Source: Wenzhouxiangellaceae bacterium (lineage in GTDB: Bacteria > Pseudomonadota > Gammaproteobacteria > Xanthomonadales > Wenzhouxiangellaceae). Taken from it: DNA of 64,000 bases. The notes beneath the pieces were generated by a model. It saw only the letters and a program-made list of their open reading frames with translations. It was not told the origin of the DNA and did no database searches. The stretch covers positions 1 through 64,000 of the forward strand of contig REEQ01000080.1 of NCBI GenBank assembly GCA_007695005.1, given 5' to 3'. This document shows, piece after piece, positions 1 through 7,702 of the stretch (position 1 is the first letter of the stretch; each line of letters starts with the position of its first letter). Both the position numbers and the translations under genes were made by a program.

Positions 1-115
1 CCCGGCACATCCGGGGGGCTCTGGTTGTATCGAAATTAATGGGTCACGGTACTAGTCAGGCAAATCTCGGGCCAGTAGCCCCGCCGACCCAAGCCCCTGG
101 GGAGCCGCTCTTGCC

Positions 116-1108
116 TCAAGCCCTGCCCAGCAGACGCGCAAGCGCATCGTCGACACCGGGTAGCAGGCGACTGAGCAGGGGTTTGCGAACGCCCTTGCTC
201 AACAGGTAGATGTCAAGCTCCTCGCTGCACTTGAGCAGATAATCATCGCTGGTCTGCAACCTGTCGGACAACTTGTACTCCAGCGCCTGGATGCCGTACC
301 AGTATTCCCCGGTCGCAATCGCTTCCACGTCAAGCTGCGGCCGATGCCGGCCCACGAAATCCTTGAACAAATCGTGCGCCCGTTCGATTTCCTGCTGGAA
401 TTTTTCCCGGCCCTGCTCGGTGTTTTCTCCGAACAAGGTGACGGTGCGTTTGTGCTCTCCAGCCATGAACTGCTCGAAGTCGATGTCATGACGCTTCAGC
501 ATGCGATTGAAGTTGGGCAGCTGCGCGATCACGCCTATCGAGCCGAGAATGGCAAACGGGGCGCTCAGAATTTGGTTGCCTACGCAGGCCATCATGTAGC
601 CACCGCTGGCGGCTACCCGATCCACGGCTACGGTCAGATCGATCTGGCGGTCGCGCAGACGCAGCAACTGGGCAGCAGCCAGACCGTAGGCCGGGATCGT
701 GCCGCCGCCGCTTTCCAGGCGGAGCAGGACTTCGTCGCCGGCTTCGGCCACCGTCAGCAAAGCGGTGATCTCTTCGCGCAGCGACTCGGTCGCGCTGGCC
801 CTGATATCTCCATGAAAATCCAGCACGAACAGTCGGCGCCGGCCATCGTTGTCCCGCCGCTTGCGCTCGAGCTTCAGGCGCTTGCGCTCACGCTTGATCG
901 CTTTTGCCGGCAACATCGCCGACTTCAGGGCCAGGCTGGCCTGGCGAAGCTCCTCATTCAGATGCCGAACCTGCAGGCGACTGGGCAGCTGCTCCTGCTG
1001 GCGGGCACTGCGCAGGGCAGCGACGATTGCGCTGATAATGGTCAGCAGGACCAGCAGTACGGTCAGCGCCTTGGCCAGAAACAAACCGTAATCATTCAGA
1101 AATTCCAT
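116..1108 (-). CDS. sohB: SohB-like inner-membrane serine protease (S49 family)
   Basis: Predicted membrane-anchored periplasmic peptidase of the SohB/SppA (S49) family, which cleaves peptides or membrane-protein remnants using a Ser-Lys dyad. The 330-residue product has one N-terminal membrane segment (about residues 9-32), a basic charged linker (about 65-92) and then the protease domain. The likely nucleophile is Ser168 in the AASGG motif and the likely general base is Lys220 in GEHKRTVT, close to the spacing in E. coli SohB. The frame is open further upstream to a TTG at 1144, but the ATG at 1108 gives the usual SohB N-terminus and was chosen. It is transcribed away from the S9 peptidase at 1271. 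The family call is firm; the physiological substrate is unknown. Confidence 0.9.
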   Translation of the reverse strand: MEFLNDYGLFLAKALTVLLVLLTIISAIVAALRSARQQEQLPSRLQVRHLNEELRQASLALKSAMLPAKAIKRERKRLKLERKRRDNDGRRRLFVLDFHGDIRASATESLREEITALLTVAEAGDEVLLRLESGGGTIPAYGLAAAQLLRLRDRQIDLTVAVDRVAASGGYMMACVGNQILSAPFAILGSIGVIAQLPNFNRMLKRHDIDFEQFMAGEHKRTVTLFGENTEQGREKFQQEIERAHDLFKDFVGRHRPQLDVEAIATGEYWYGIQALEYKLSDRLQTSDDYLLKCSEELDIYLLSKGVRKPLLSRLLPGVDDALARLLGRA

Positions 1109-1270
1109 CGTCCGTAGGTTCAAAACTGTGCAATCCAGGCGCAAAGTCTACTGTGCCGGGACTGTTTCATGACGACCACCTGTTGACGGCGCGATAGAAT
1201 CGGGGGTGGCTGCTCCTCAATCCGGCCCCTTCCGCTGCATCAAACAAAATCCAACCCGGAGATTTCTTCA

Positions 1271-3367
1271 ATGTCCCGATATCTGTCGACGTTTTTCGCT
1301 CTTATGCTGCTGGTGCTGCTCGCTCCCTGGGCAAGCGCCGACAGCCTGCGCCCCATCACTCATGAAGACCTGTGGCTGATGCCTCGTGTCGGCACGCCGG
1401 CCGTCAGTCCGGACGGCCGCCTGGCCGTAGTGGTTGTCAATCGACCGGCCTACGATCGGGATGAACAGGCCAGCCACCTGTGGTTGCTCACCGTCGATGG
1501 CAGTGAGAAGCCACGCCAGATCACCTTCAGCAATTCCAGCGAATCACAGCTGGCCTGGGCGCCGGACAGCCGCCGCATTGCCTTTGTTGCCAGGCGTGAT
1601 GGTGATGAGGCCAACCAGGTCTATCTGCTGGACCTGCAGGCCGGTGGCGAGGCCCGTCGAGTCACCGACATCAGCACCGGCGCCCGCCAGCCCAGGTTCT
1701 CGCCGGACGGCCGGCAAATCGCTTTTACCAGCAATGTCCACCCCGACAGCCGCAACGACGAGGACTCGAAGCGAATTCGAGAACAGCGCAATGCCCGCAA
1801 ACACAATGTGCTGACCTACACCGGCTTTCCGATTCGCAACTGGAACACCTGGGAAGATGAGTTTCAGCCGCGGGTTTTCGTTCAGACCATCGGCGCGGAT
1901 CAAGCCCTGGACCTGTTGGCAGGCACCGAGCTGGTTGCCCAGCCGGGCTACGACGGGCGGCGCACTGCCGGCGGCAGTGAGCTGGATGTGACCTGGACGC
2001 CGGATGGCGAGGGCCTGGTTTTCGTCGCCAGTCGCAACCGCGACCGCGCTGCCTTCGACAACACACACAATGACCTCTGGTGGGTGCCGGCAAGCGGTGG
2101 CGAGCCCCGACGCCTGACCGGCGTCGACGATCCCGGCGGTGACGACAGCTACGCCAATCCGAGATTCAGCGTCGATGGACGTCATCTGCTGGCGCAGCGC
2201 ACACCGCGTACGGAATGGGTATACAACGCCACTGATCTGGTCGTGCTGTCCTGGCCTGGTGCCGAGAAACGCGCGATGATCGAGCTGCCCGAACGCCGCT
2301 CCGTGGCCGAGTTTGGCCTGGCGGCCGATGGCGAAACCGTCTTCATTCTGGCTGAAGACGCCGGCCTGGTGCGACTTTACCGGGCGAGCCTGCAAGGCGG
2401 CGAGGCCCGCGCCGACTTCGATCAGACGCGTGGCATTTATACCGGCCTGGATATCGCCGCCGGCGTGCTGCTGGCCCGCTATGAGTCAGCCAGCGAGCCG
2501 GCCGAGGTGGTTCGTCTTTCGCCCGGGCAGGGCCATGAGCGCATGACCGAATTCACCGCCGAAGCCGTGGCCGGACTGGATCTGCCGCCGCTGGAGCATT
2601 TCTGGTTCGACAATGACGATGGCGTGCCGATTCACAGCATGCTGGCGCGGCCGGCCGGCTTCGATCCGGCGCGTCGCTACCCGCTGCTGGTGCTGATGCA
2701 TGGCGGCCCGCACATCATGTATCGCGATTACTTCTTCTTGCGCTGGAATTACCACCTGCTGGCAGGGAGCGACTACGTTTTGGTGCTGACCAATTACTCC
2801 GGATCCACCGGCTTTGGCGAAGACTTTGCTCGCCGAATCCAGGGCGATCCGTTGCGCGGCCCGGCGATCGAGATCAATCAGGCAGCCGATGCTGCCATCG
2901 AGCGCTTCGGCTTTATCGATGGTGATCGCCAATGCGCAGGCGGGGCCAGCTATGGCGGCCACCTGGCCAACTGGATGCAAGGCGCGACTGATCGCTACCG
3001 CTGTCTGATCAGCCATGCCGGCCTGGTCAATCTGATTACCCAGTGGGGCACCAGCGATGCCGTATTCCACCGCGAAGCCAACCTCGGCGCGCCGCCGTGG
3101 GAGGATCCTGATGTCTGGCTGGACCAGAATCCGCTGATGTACGCCGAAAACTGGCAGACGCCGGTGCTGGTCACGATTGGCAAGCGCGATGAACGTGTGC
3201 CGCTGGCCAACGTGCTGGAATACTGGACTGCCCTCCAGCGCCAGCAAGTCGAAAGTCGGCTACTGGTTTACCCGGACGAAGATCACTGGATCACCTCGGG
3301 CCCCAACAGCCGCCATTTCTATGGCGAAATTGCCGACTGGCTGGCGCGATGGTTGCTGGACCAGTAG
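1271..3367 (+). CDS. Exported S9-family peptidase (acylaminoacyl/dipeptidyl-peptidase type)
   Basis: Predicted secreted or periplasmic serine peptidase that releases dipeptides or acylated amino acids from short peptides. The 698-residue protein begins with a signal peptide (about 1-23, ending in ASA). Next comes a TolB-like beta-propeller with repeated SPDGR/APDSR motifs (about 30-430), then an alpha/beta-hydrolase domain. The catalytic triad is visible: Ser560 in GGASYGG, Asp640 in GKRDERVP and His672 in DEDHW. A GGAG-like ribosome site lies nine bases before the ATG. The gene is convergent with the dehydrogenase gene that follows, with only 12 bases between stops. The second S9 peptidase at 7703-9955 differs in length and motif context, so it is a paralogue and not a recent duplicate. 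Confidence 0.9.
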   Translation: MSRYLSTFFALMLLVLLAPWASADSLRPITHEDLWLMPRVGTPAVSPDGRLAVVVVNRPAYDRDEQASHLWLLTVDGSEKPRQITFSNSSESQLAWAPDSRRIAFVARRDGDEANQVYLLDLQAGGEARRVTDISTGARQPRFSPDGRQIAFTSNVHPDSRNDEDSKRIREQRNARKHNVLTYTGFPIRNWNTWEDEFQPRVFVQTIGADQALDLLAGTELVAQPGYDGRRTAGGSELDVTWTPDGEGLVFVASRNRDRAAFDNTHNDLWWVPASGGEPRRLTGVDDPGGDDSYANPRFSVDGRHLLAQRTPRTEWVYNATDLVVLSWPGAEKRAMIELPERRSVAEFGLAADGETVFILAEDAGLVRLYRASLQGGEARADFDQTRGIYTGLDIAAGVLLARYESASEPAEVVRLSPGQGHERMTEFTAEAVAGLDLPPLEHFWFDNDDGVPIHSMLARPAGFDPARRYPLLVLMHGGPHIMYRDYFFLRWNYHLLAGSDYVLVLTNYSGSTGFGEDFARRIQGDPLRGPAIEINQAADAAIERFGFIDGDRQCAGGASYGGHLANWMQGATDRYRCLISHAGLVNLITQWGTSDAVFHREANLGAPPWEDPDVWLDQNPLMYAENWQTPVLVTIGKRDERVPLANVLEYWTALQRQQVESRLLVYPDEDHWITSGPNSRHFYGEIADWLARWLLDQ

Positions 3368-3379
3368 AGTCCGATCTGC

Positions 3380-4666
3380 TCAGTCGCCGTTGAACAATGC
3401 GTGCGTACCCAACGCCTCGGCCGCTGCGCCGAGGCGTTGCAGGGCCAGGCAGTAGGCGGCCTGGCGAATCGACAAATCCTTTTCGGATGCAAGCGCCAGC
3501 ACCTTGCCGAACTGGCTGACCATGCGTTGCTCCAGACGCTGGTCTATTTCTTCCTCGGTCCAGTAGTCGCCGGTCCGGTTCTGAACCCACTCGTAATAGC
3601 TGACCGTGACTCCGCCGGCGTTGGCCAGGATATCGGGAACAACGCTGATCCCGCGACGATCAAGGATCCGGTCGGCCTCCAGCGTGGTGGGCCCGTTGGC
3701 CAGCTCGAGAATGACCGAAGCCTGAATTTGCTCGGCATTGTCCTCAGTGATGACATCATCGAGCGCAGCTGGAATCAGCACATCGACATCCAGGGTGAGC
3801 AAATCGGCATTGCTCAGAGTCTCGACCCCGTCCTGGTCGCACACTGATTTTCGACAGTAGGCCGACTCGACCGACTTGCCGGACCGCTTGCCTTCGATGA
3901 TTCGCGGGATATCAAGGCCGTCCGGGTCCAGGATGGCGCCGCCGGAGTCGCTGACCGCCACGACCTTGAAGCCGTCTTTGTGCAGCAGTCGGGCGATCGC
4001 CTGGCCGGCGTTGCCGAAGCCGTGTATGGCGACGCTGGTTTCGGTCGCCTTCCAGTCGCGTTCGCAGGTCAGCTCGCGCAGGCAGAAGTAGCCGCCGCGA
4101 CCGGTGGCCCCGGCGCGCCCCCGGCTGCCGCCCAGGGCCAGCGGTTTGCCGGTAATCACATCCGGGCAGCGCTTGCGCACAACCTCGGAATACTCGTCCA
4201 TCATCCAGCCCATGATGCGCTCATTGGTGTAGACATCCGGCGCCGGGATGTCAACCTCCGGGCCGATGAAATCGGCGATGCGGCGAATCAATCCGCGACT
4301 CAGGCGTTCCAGCTCGAGCATGCTCAGCTCCTTGGGATCGACCGCCACGCCGCCCTTGGCACCGCCGTAGGGCAGGTCCATGACGGCGCACTTGCAGGAC
4401 ATCCAGAACGCCAGCGCCTTCACCTCGTCCAGGTCGACGTCCGGGTGGTAACGCAAGCCGCCCTTGCCCGGGCCGAGCAGGTCGGAATGCTGAACCCGAT
4501 AGCCCTCGAAAACCCTAAGCCTGCCGTCGTCCATGCGCACGGGCACGGAGACGCTCAGGACTGCTTTCGGATAATGCAGACGATGAAAGGTTTCCTCCGG
4601 TATCTCGACGTGTTTGGCCGCCTCGTCAAGACGGGCGAGGGCGCGCTCAAAGGCGTTGTTGGGCAT
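3380..4666 (-). CDS. gdhA: Glu/Leu/Phe/Val dehydrogenase (glutamate dehydrogenase type)
   Basis: Catalyses reversible NAD(P)-dependent oxidative deamination of an amino acid, most likely glutamate to 2-oxoglutarate plus ammonia, in the cytoplasm. The 428-residue length fits the hexameric small glutamate dehydrogenases. The substrate-binding GPGKGGLRYHP (Lys68) and catalytic PYGGAKGG (Lys104) motifs are present. A Rossmann domain follows, with the GFGNAGQ dinucleotide motif near residue 213. Which of the four amino acids is preferred cannot be settled from sequence alone. The gene sits downstream of, and in the same direction as, the porin gene, with 113 bases between them, so it probably has its own promoter. 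Together with PutA, whose product is glutamate, it would complete proline use through 2-oxoglutarate. Confidence 0.9.
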   Translation of the reverse strand: MPNNAFERALARLDEAAKHVEIPEETFHRLHYPKAVLSVSVPVRMDDGRLRVFEGYRVQHSDLLGPGKGGLRYHPDVDLDEVKALAFWMSCKCAVMDLPYGGAKGGVAVDPKELSMLELERLSRGLIRRIADFIGPEVDIPAPDVYTNERIMGWMMDEYSEVVRKRCPDVITGKPLALGGSRGRAGATGRGGYFCLRELTCERDWKATETSVAIHGFGNAGQAIARLLHKDGFKVVAVSDSGGAILDPDGLDIPRIIEGKRSGKSVESAYCRKSVCDQDGVETLSNADLLTLDVDVLIPAALDDVITEDNAEQIQASVILELANGPTTLEADRILDRRGISVVPDILANAGGVTVSYYEWVQNRTGDYWTEEEIDQRLEQRMVSQFGKVLALASEKDLSIRQAAYCLALQRLGAAAEALGTHALFNGD

Positions 4667-4779
4667 GGCTTGGTGCTTCCTGCGGGAAAGGTTCCAAGGA
4701 TACAGGCCCGAACGAAACAGGATGACAAGCTCACTGAGCCGACTGAAACGCGCTCCGTGCCTACCTGTTCAGAGCTTCC

Positions 4780-5826
4780 CTAATGTTTACGCGCCAGCAG
4801 ATTGCCGCTTGCGAAGATCATCCGCATGCCGATCCCGACCAGGGTCTCGCTGCCTGCGATGTCCTGGTCATTGCGTCGAACGCCACCATGAAACGAAAAA
4901 CGTCGGTCCACCTGGTAGCGCAGGGCGAGTGCAGCATAGTCGGCATCCCGGCCATTGGCGCGGGCGCTGAAGCGACCGACGGCAGCACTCATCTGCCATC
5001 CTTGCTGGAAGCGATAGCTGCCGGTGAGATAGTAGAAGTCGCCATGTTCCAGGCCGCGACCGCGGCGCTCGACATGGGTCGCCAGGCCCCAGGGTCCGCC
5101 GGACCAGCGCAGGCCAAGCTTGGATCCGGTGCGCTGGGGAGGGCCTTGCTTGAAGTCGCTGGCATCGATACGGGCCACCATCAGTTCCACCGGCCCTGCC
5201 GGCATCAGCACAGAAAAGCCCCAGGCATGGTTGCCGGAGGTCCCTCCGGAACCCAGATCGGAAAGATCATCAACGGCACCGAACAGACTGAATCGCAAGG
5301 GCCCGAGGCGATGGCTGTAGCTGAGCGCGTTGTCGACATAGCCGCCATGGCCAAAGGCGCCGCCGGAGCGTCCGAAATTGGCGCGGGCCTGGAGGAAACT
5401 GCCGTTGAGGGGATCCCAGCCCAATCCAGCGGTCTTGTAGGGCGTCTCCAGGCGACCCAGCATCAAACGGCCCCAGGGACCTTCCACGCCAACTTCCAGC
5501 TCGCGTTCACGGGCGTCGCCGTCCTTGAGCCCCTCCATGTCGATGTTCAATCCCAGTCGGCCGACGATGCGACTTCGCTCACCGATGGCAAAACCACCGT
5601 CGATGAACAGCGCCCCCCAGTTATGACTGTTCTTGTTGCCGCCACCCCAGCCGTCGGTCAGATACCAGCCCTTGCGATCTTGCCCGCCAGCAGCGCTGCC
5701 AGAGACATTGACGAGCTCCGGCTGCAGGCGCAGCAGGATGCTGAACTCGTCATCATCCGCGTGCGCTAAAGCTGCGACATTGAGCAGACTGGCGACAGCC
5801 AGCCCGCAGGTCAGGCGCAAGCTCAT
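4780..5826 (-). CDS. Porin-like outer-membrane beta-barrel protein
   Basis: The 348-residue product starts with a signal peptide (about 1-23, ending AHA before DDDEF). The rest consists of alternating amphipathic strands rich in Gly, Arg and aromatics, such as GPWGRLMLGRLETPYK, which resembles the Gram-negative porin style (Porin_4-like). It ends in a short strand after FASG. I therefore predict an outer-membrane channel, but I cannot name a substrate. The frame is open far upstream; the ATG at 5826 was chosen because it alone gives a clean signal peptide and overlaps the stop of the preceding membrane-protein gene (ATGA). It is the last gene of a minus-strand unit with the sulfide:quinone oxidoreductase, which suggests linked expression. 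Confidence 0.65.
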   Translation of the reverse strand: MSLRLTCGLAVASLLNVAALAHADDDEFSILLRLQPELVNVSGSAAGGQDRKGWYLTDGWGGGNKNSHNWGALFIDGGFAIGERSRIVGRLGLNIDMEGLKDGDARERELEVGVEGPWGRLMLGRLETPYKTAGLGWDPLNGSFLQARANFGRSGGAFGHGGYVDNALSYSHRLGPLRFSLFGAVDDLSDLGSGGTSGNHAWGFSVLMPAGPVELMVARIDASDFKQGPPQRTGSKLGLRWSGGPWGLATHVERRGRGLEHGDFYYLTGSYRFQQGWQMSAAVGRFSARANGRDADYAALALRYQVDRRFSFHGGVRRNDQDIAGSETLVGIGMRMIFASGNLLARKH

Positions 5827-6173
5827 GCGCCACTCCGCTTGCCGAACGCCAGGGTGGTCAGCGGCCAGGACAGCAGTGCGGCGAGCAAGCCGGCTGTGAT
5901 TGACCCGGCAAGCACGGAGCCCCAGTCCAGCACGCCGCTGAAGTCGGAAAAACTGGCCGAGGTCAACCAGGGTGCAAGAAAGAAAGCGAGCGCCGCCACA
6001 AGGCCACCCAGCCACAAAGCCGCATGCCGCCCGCGCTGCCAGCTGCGCCGCTTGCTGGCCCATAACCAGCCAGTAATCACAATGTCCGCGGCCAGCAAGG
6101 CGATGATCAGCGGCAGCAGCGGTCGCAGGAACTCGAGCACTACTGCAATGATTCCAAACAGTGAAAAAGCCAT
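5823..6173 (-). CDS. Small integral membrane protein between SQR and porin genes (possibly DUF5368)
   Basis: A 116-residue protein with about three hydrophobic membrane segments: roughly residues 8-40, 50-70 and 84-108. Between the first two is a basic stretch, ASKRRSWQRGRH, that probably faces the cytoplasm. No catalytic or metal-binding residues are evident. The overall look fits small unknown families such as DUF5368, but I cannot confirm this without a profile search. An AAGGAGA ribosome site lies about 12 bases before the ATG. The gene follows the sulfide:quinone oxidoreductase by 97 bases and overlaps the porin-like gene by four, so it is probably co-expressed with both. Confidence 0.6.
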   Translation of the reverse strand: MAFSLFGIIAVVLEFLRPLLPLIIALLAADIVITGWLWASKRRSWQRGRHAALWLGGLVAALAFFLAPWLTSASFSDFSGVLDWGSVLAGSITAGLLAALLSWPLTTLAFGKRSGA

Positions 6174-6270
6174 GGTTTGCCGAGTCTCCTTGTAGGGCTG
6201 TATTCAGGCGTCCGAGTAAGAAAGGAGGTTCCAGCCAAACGGCACGGTCATAAGCCTGCCCGCCGTTCGC

Positions 6271-7638
6271 CTAAATGCGGCCGCGCAGCATGGCGTTGTA
6301 GGCCGGCAGCAGCATGCGATCCTTCATCACCCAGGGCACCCAATGCTCACGGTAGGGATTGATGAACGGAAACGAGGGGACCATGTTGAGCGCATAGTCG
6401 AACTCGACCAGAATGCCTCGACCCCGACCGGTAATCAGCGGGCAGGACGTGTAGCCGTTGTAACTTGCCTTCATCTCCCGGTCGCGCAGCGCATCGATCA
6501 GGTTGTTGACCGCGACGGGTACCTGGGCCTTGACACTGGCCGCGGTCTTGCCGATCGGGGTGCCGACGCAATCGCCGGCACCGAACACGTTCGGATAACG
6601 ACGGTGCTGCATGCTGAACTGGTCCACTTCCAGCCAGTCTCCATCGGCAGCGAACGGACCGTCCTGCCAGGCCAGGGGACTGCGAGCCAGCGCATCCGGT
6701 GCGCGCATCGGCGGAACAACGTGAATGAAGTCATAGTCGATGCGCTGGGTGCCTTCGGGCGTGGCGAAACTCGCTCGCCGCAGTTCTGGCTCGATCCCGA
6801 TCAGTCGGTGGTGCCAGTTGATCCTGATCCCCCGGTCCGGAAACTCGCGCTTCAGAAACTGATCCATGTCCGGCTGCGAGAACAAGCCGTCGCCAGGCGA
6901 GTTGTAGACCATTTGCAGGCTTTGTCGGCTGCCGCGTTCACGGGCCAGGTCCTCGGTCAGCATGGCAACCTTGAGAGGTGCGCCGGCGCACTTGATGCCG
7001 CCCGGGCCGCGGGTAAAGAGACCGACTCCGCCGCTGCCGACATACTCATCGATCATGCTCCAGCTACGCTCGGCATGCTCAGGCGTGTCGTAGACACAGG
7101 CAATACCTTCGCGGCCGATCAGGTCGGGATGCATGCCCGCTACGGCATCGTAGTCGACTTTCAGACCCGTCGTTACCAACAGATAGTCGTAGTCCACACT
7201 GCGTCCAGAAGCAGTAAGTACGCGACTGGCCTCCGGGTCGAACTCGGCGACGCTGTCTTGCAGCCAGTCAATCGAGCGGGGCAGATATCGGGCGTTGCTG
7301 TCGATGACCTTGCTGGGCTTCCAGATACCGGTGGCCACCAGCGTCAGGCCTGGCTGGTAGAGGTGACGCTGGCGGCTGTCGATGATGGTGATCCGGGCAC
7401 CGTCCAGGGCACGCGCCAGGCGATTGGCCGCCGCCACGCCGGCCGCCCCGGCGCCCACGATCACAATGCGCGCACTGGTCCGCAAAGCCTGGGCCGGGGT
7501 GCTTAGCAGGGCGCCGCCGGAAACCACAGCAAGACCGGAGCCGAGGCCAATCGCCTTCAACAGACGACGGCGGCCATCGTCGACTTGCGTGCTGGCGTGT
7601 CGGCCAGGATCGTGATCGCTCATGTCTGCTGTACTCAT
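6271..7638 (-). CDS. sqr: Tat-exported sulfide:quinone oxidoreductase, type II-like
   Basis: Flavoprotein predicted to oxidise sulfide to sulfane sulfur and pass electrons to quinone. The 455-residue protein has an N-terminal twin-arginine-type signal (GRRRLLK, residues 22-28, then a hydrophobic stretch to AQA at about 51). Next is an FAD-binding GAGAAG motif (62-67). Cysteines match those of the mitochondrial SQOR type: Cys217 in GIKCAGAP and Cys357 in FGAGDCVGTP, with another at Cys399 in YTSCPL. An additional Cys181 is present. A C-terminal segment rich in aromatics could bind the membrane. The start at 7638 was chosen because a GGAAAGAG site precedes it by six bases. It heads a unit with the small membrane protein and the porin-like gene. 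Flavocytochrome c flavoprotein is an alternative, but the type II motifs favour SQR. Confidence 0.85.
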   Translation of the reverse strand: MSTADMSDHDPGRHASTQVDDGRRRLLKAIGLGSGLAVVSGGALLSTPAQALRTSARIVIVGAGAAGVAAANRLARALDGARITIIDSRQRHLYQPGLTLVATGIWKPSKVIDSNARYLPRSIDWLQDSVAEFDPEASRVLTASGRSVDYDYLLVTTGLKVDYDAVAGMHPDLIGREGIACVYDTPEHAERSWSMIDEYVGSGGVGLFTRGPGGIKCAGAPLKVAMLTEDLARERGSRQSLQMVYNSPGDGLFSQPDMDQFLKREFPDRGIRINWHHRLIGIEPELRRASFATPEGTQRIDYDFIHVVPPMRAPDALARSPLAWQDGPFAADGDWLEVDQFSMQHRRYPNVFGAGDCVGTPIGKTAASVKAQVPVAVNNLIDALRDREMKASYNGYTSCPLITGRGRGILVEFDYALNMVPSFPFINPYREHWVPWVMKDRMLLPAYNAMLRGRI

Positions 7639-7702
7639 GTCGGACTCTTTCCATCATATTAGCAGGCGCTGATGCGTTCAAGTGCGACCTTGGTCTAATG
7701 GT

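Noticed and set aside
1-115. Possible tRNA or other RNA gene at the window start
   Set aside because: No cloverleaf or recognisable anticodon loop could be drawn, and the stretch is too short to judge.
6343-7506. A 387-codon open frame on the plus strand
   Set aside because: Antisense to the sulfide:quinone oxidoreductase gene, which has clear family motifs.
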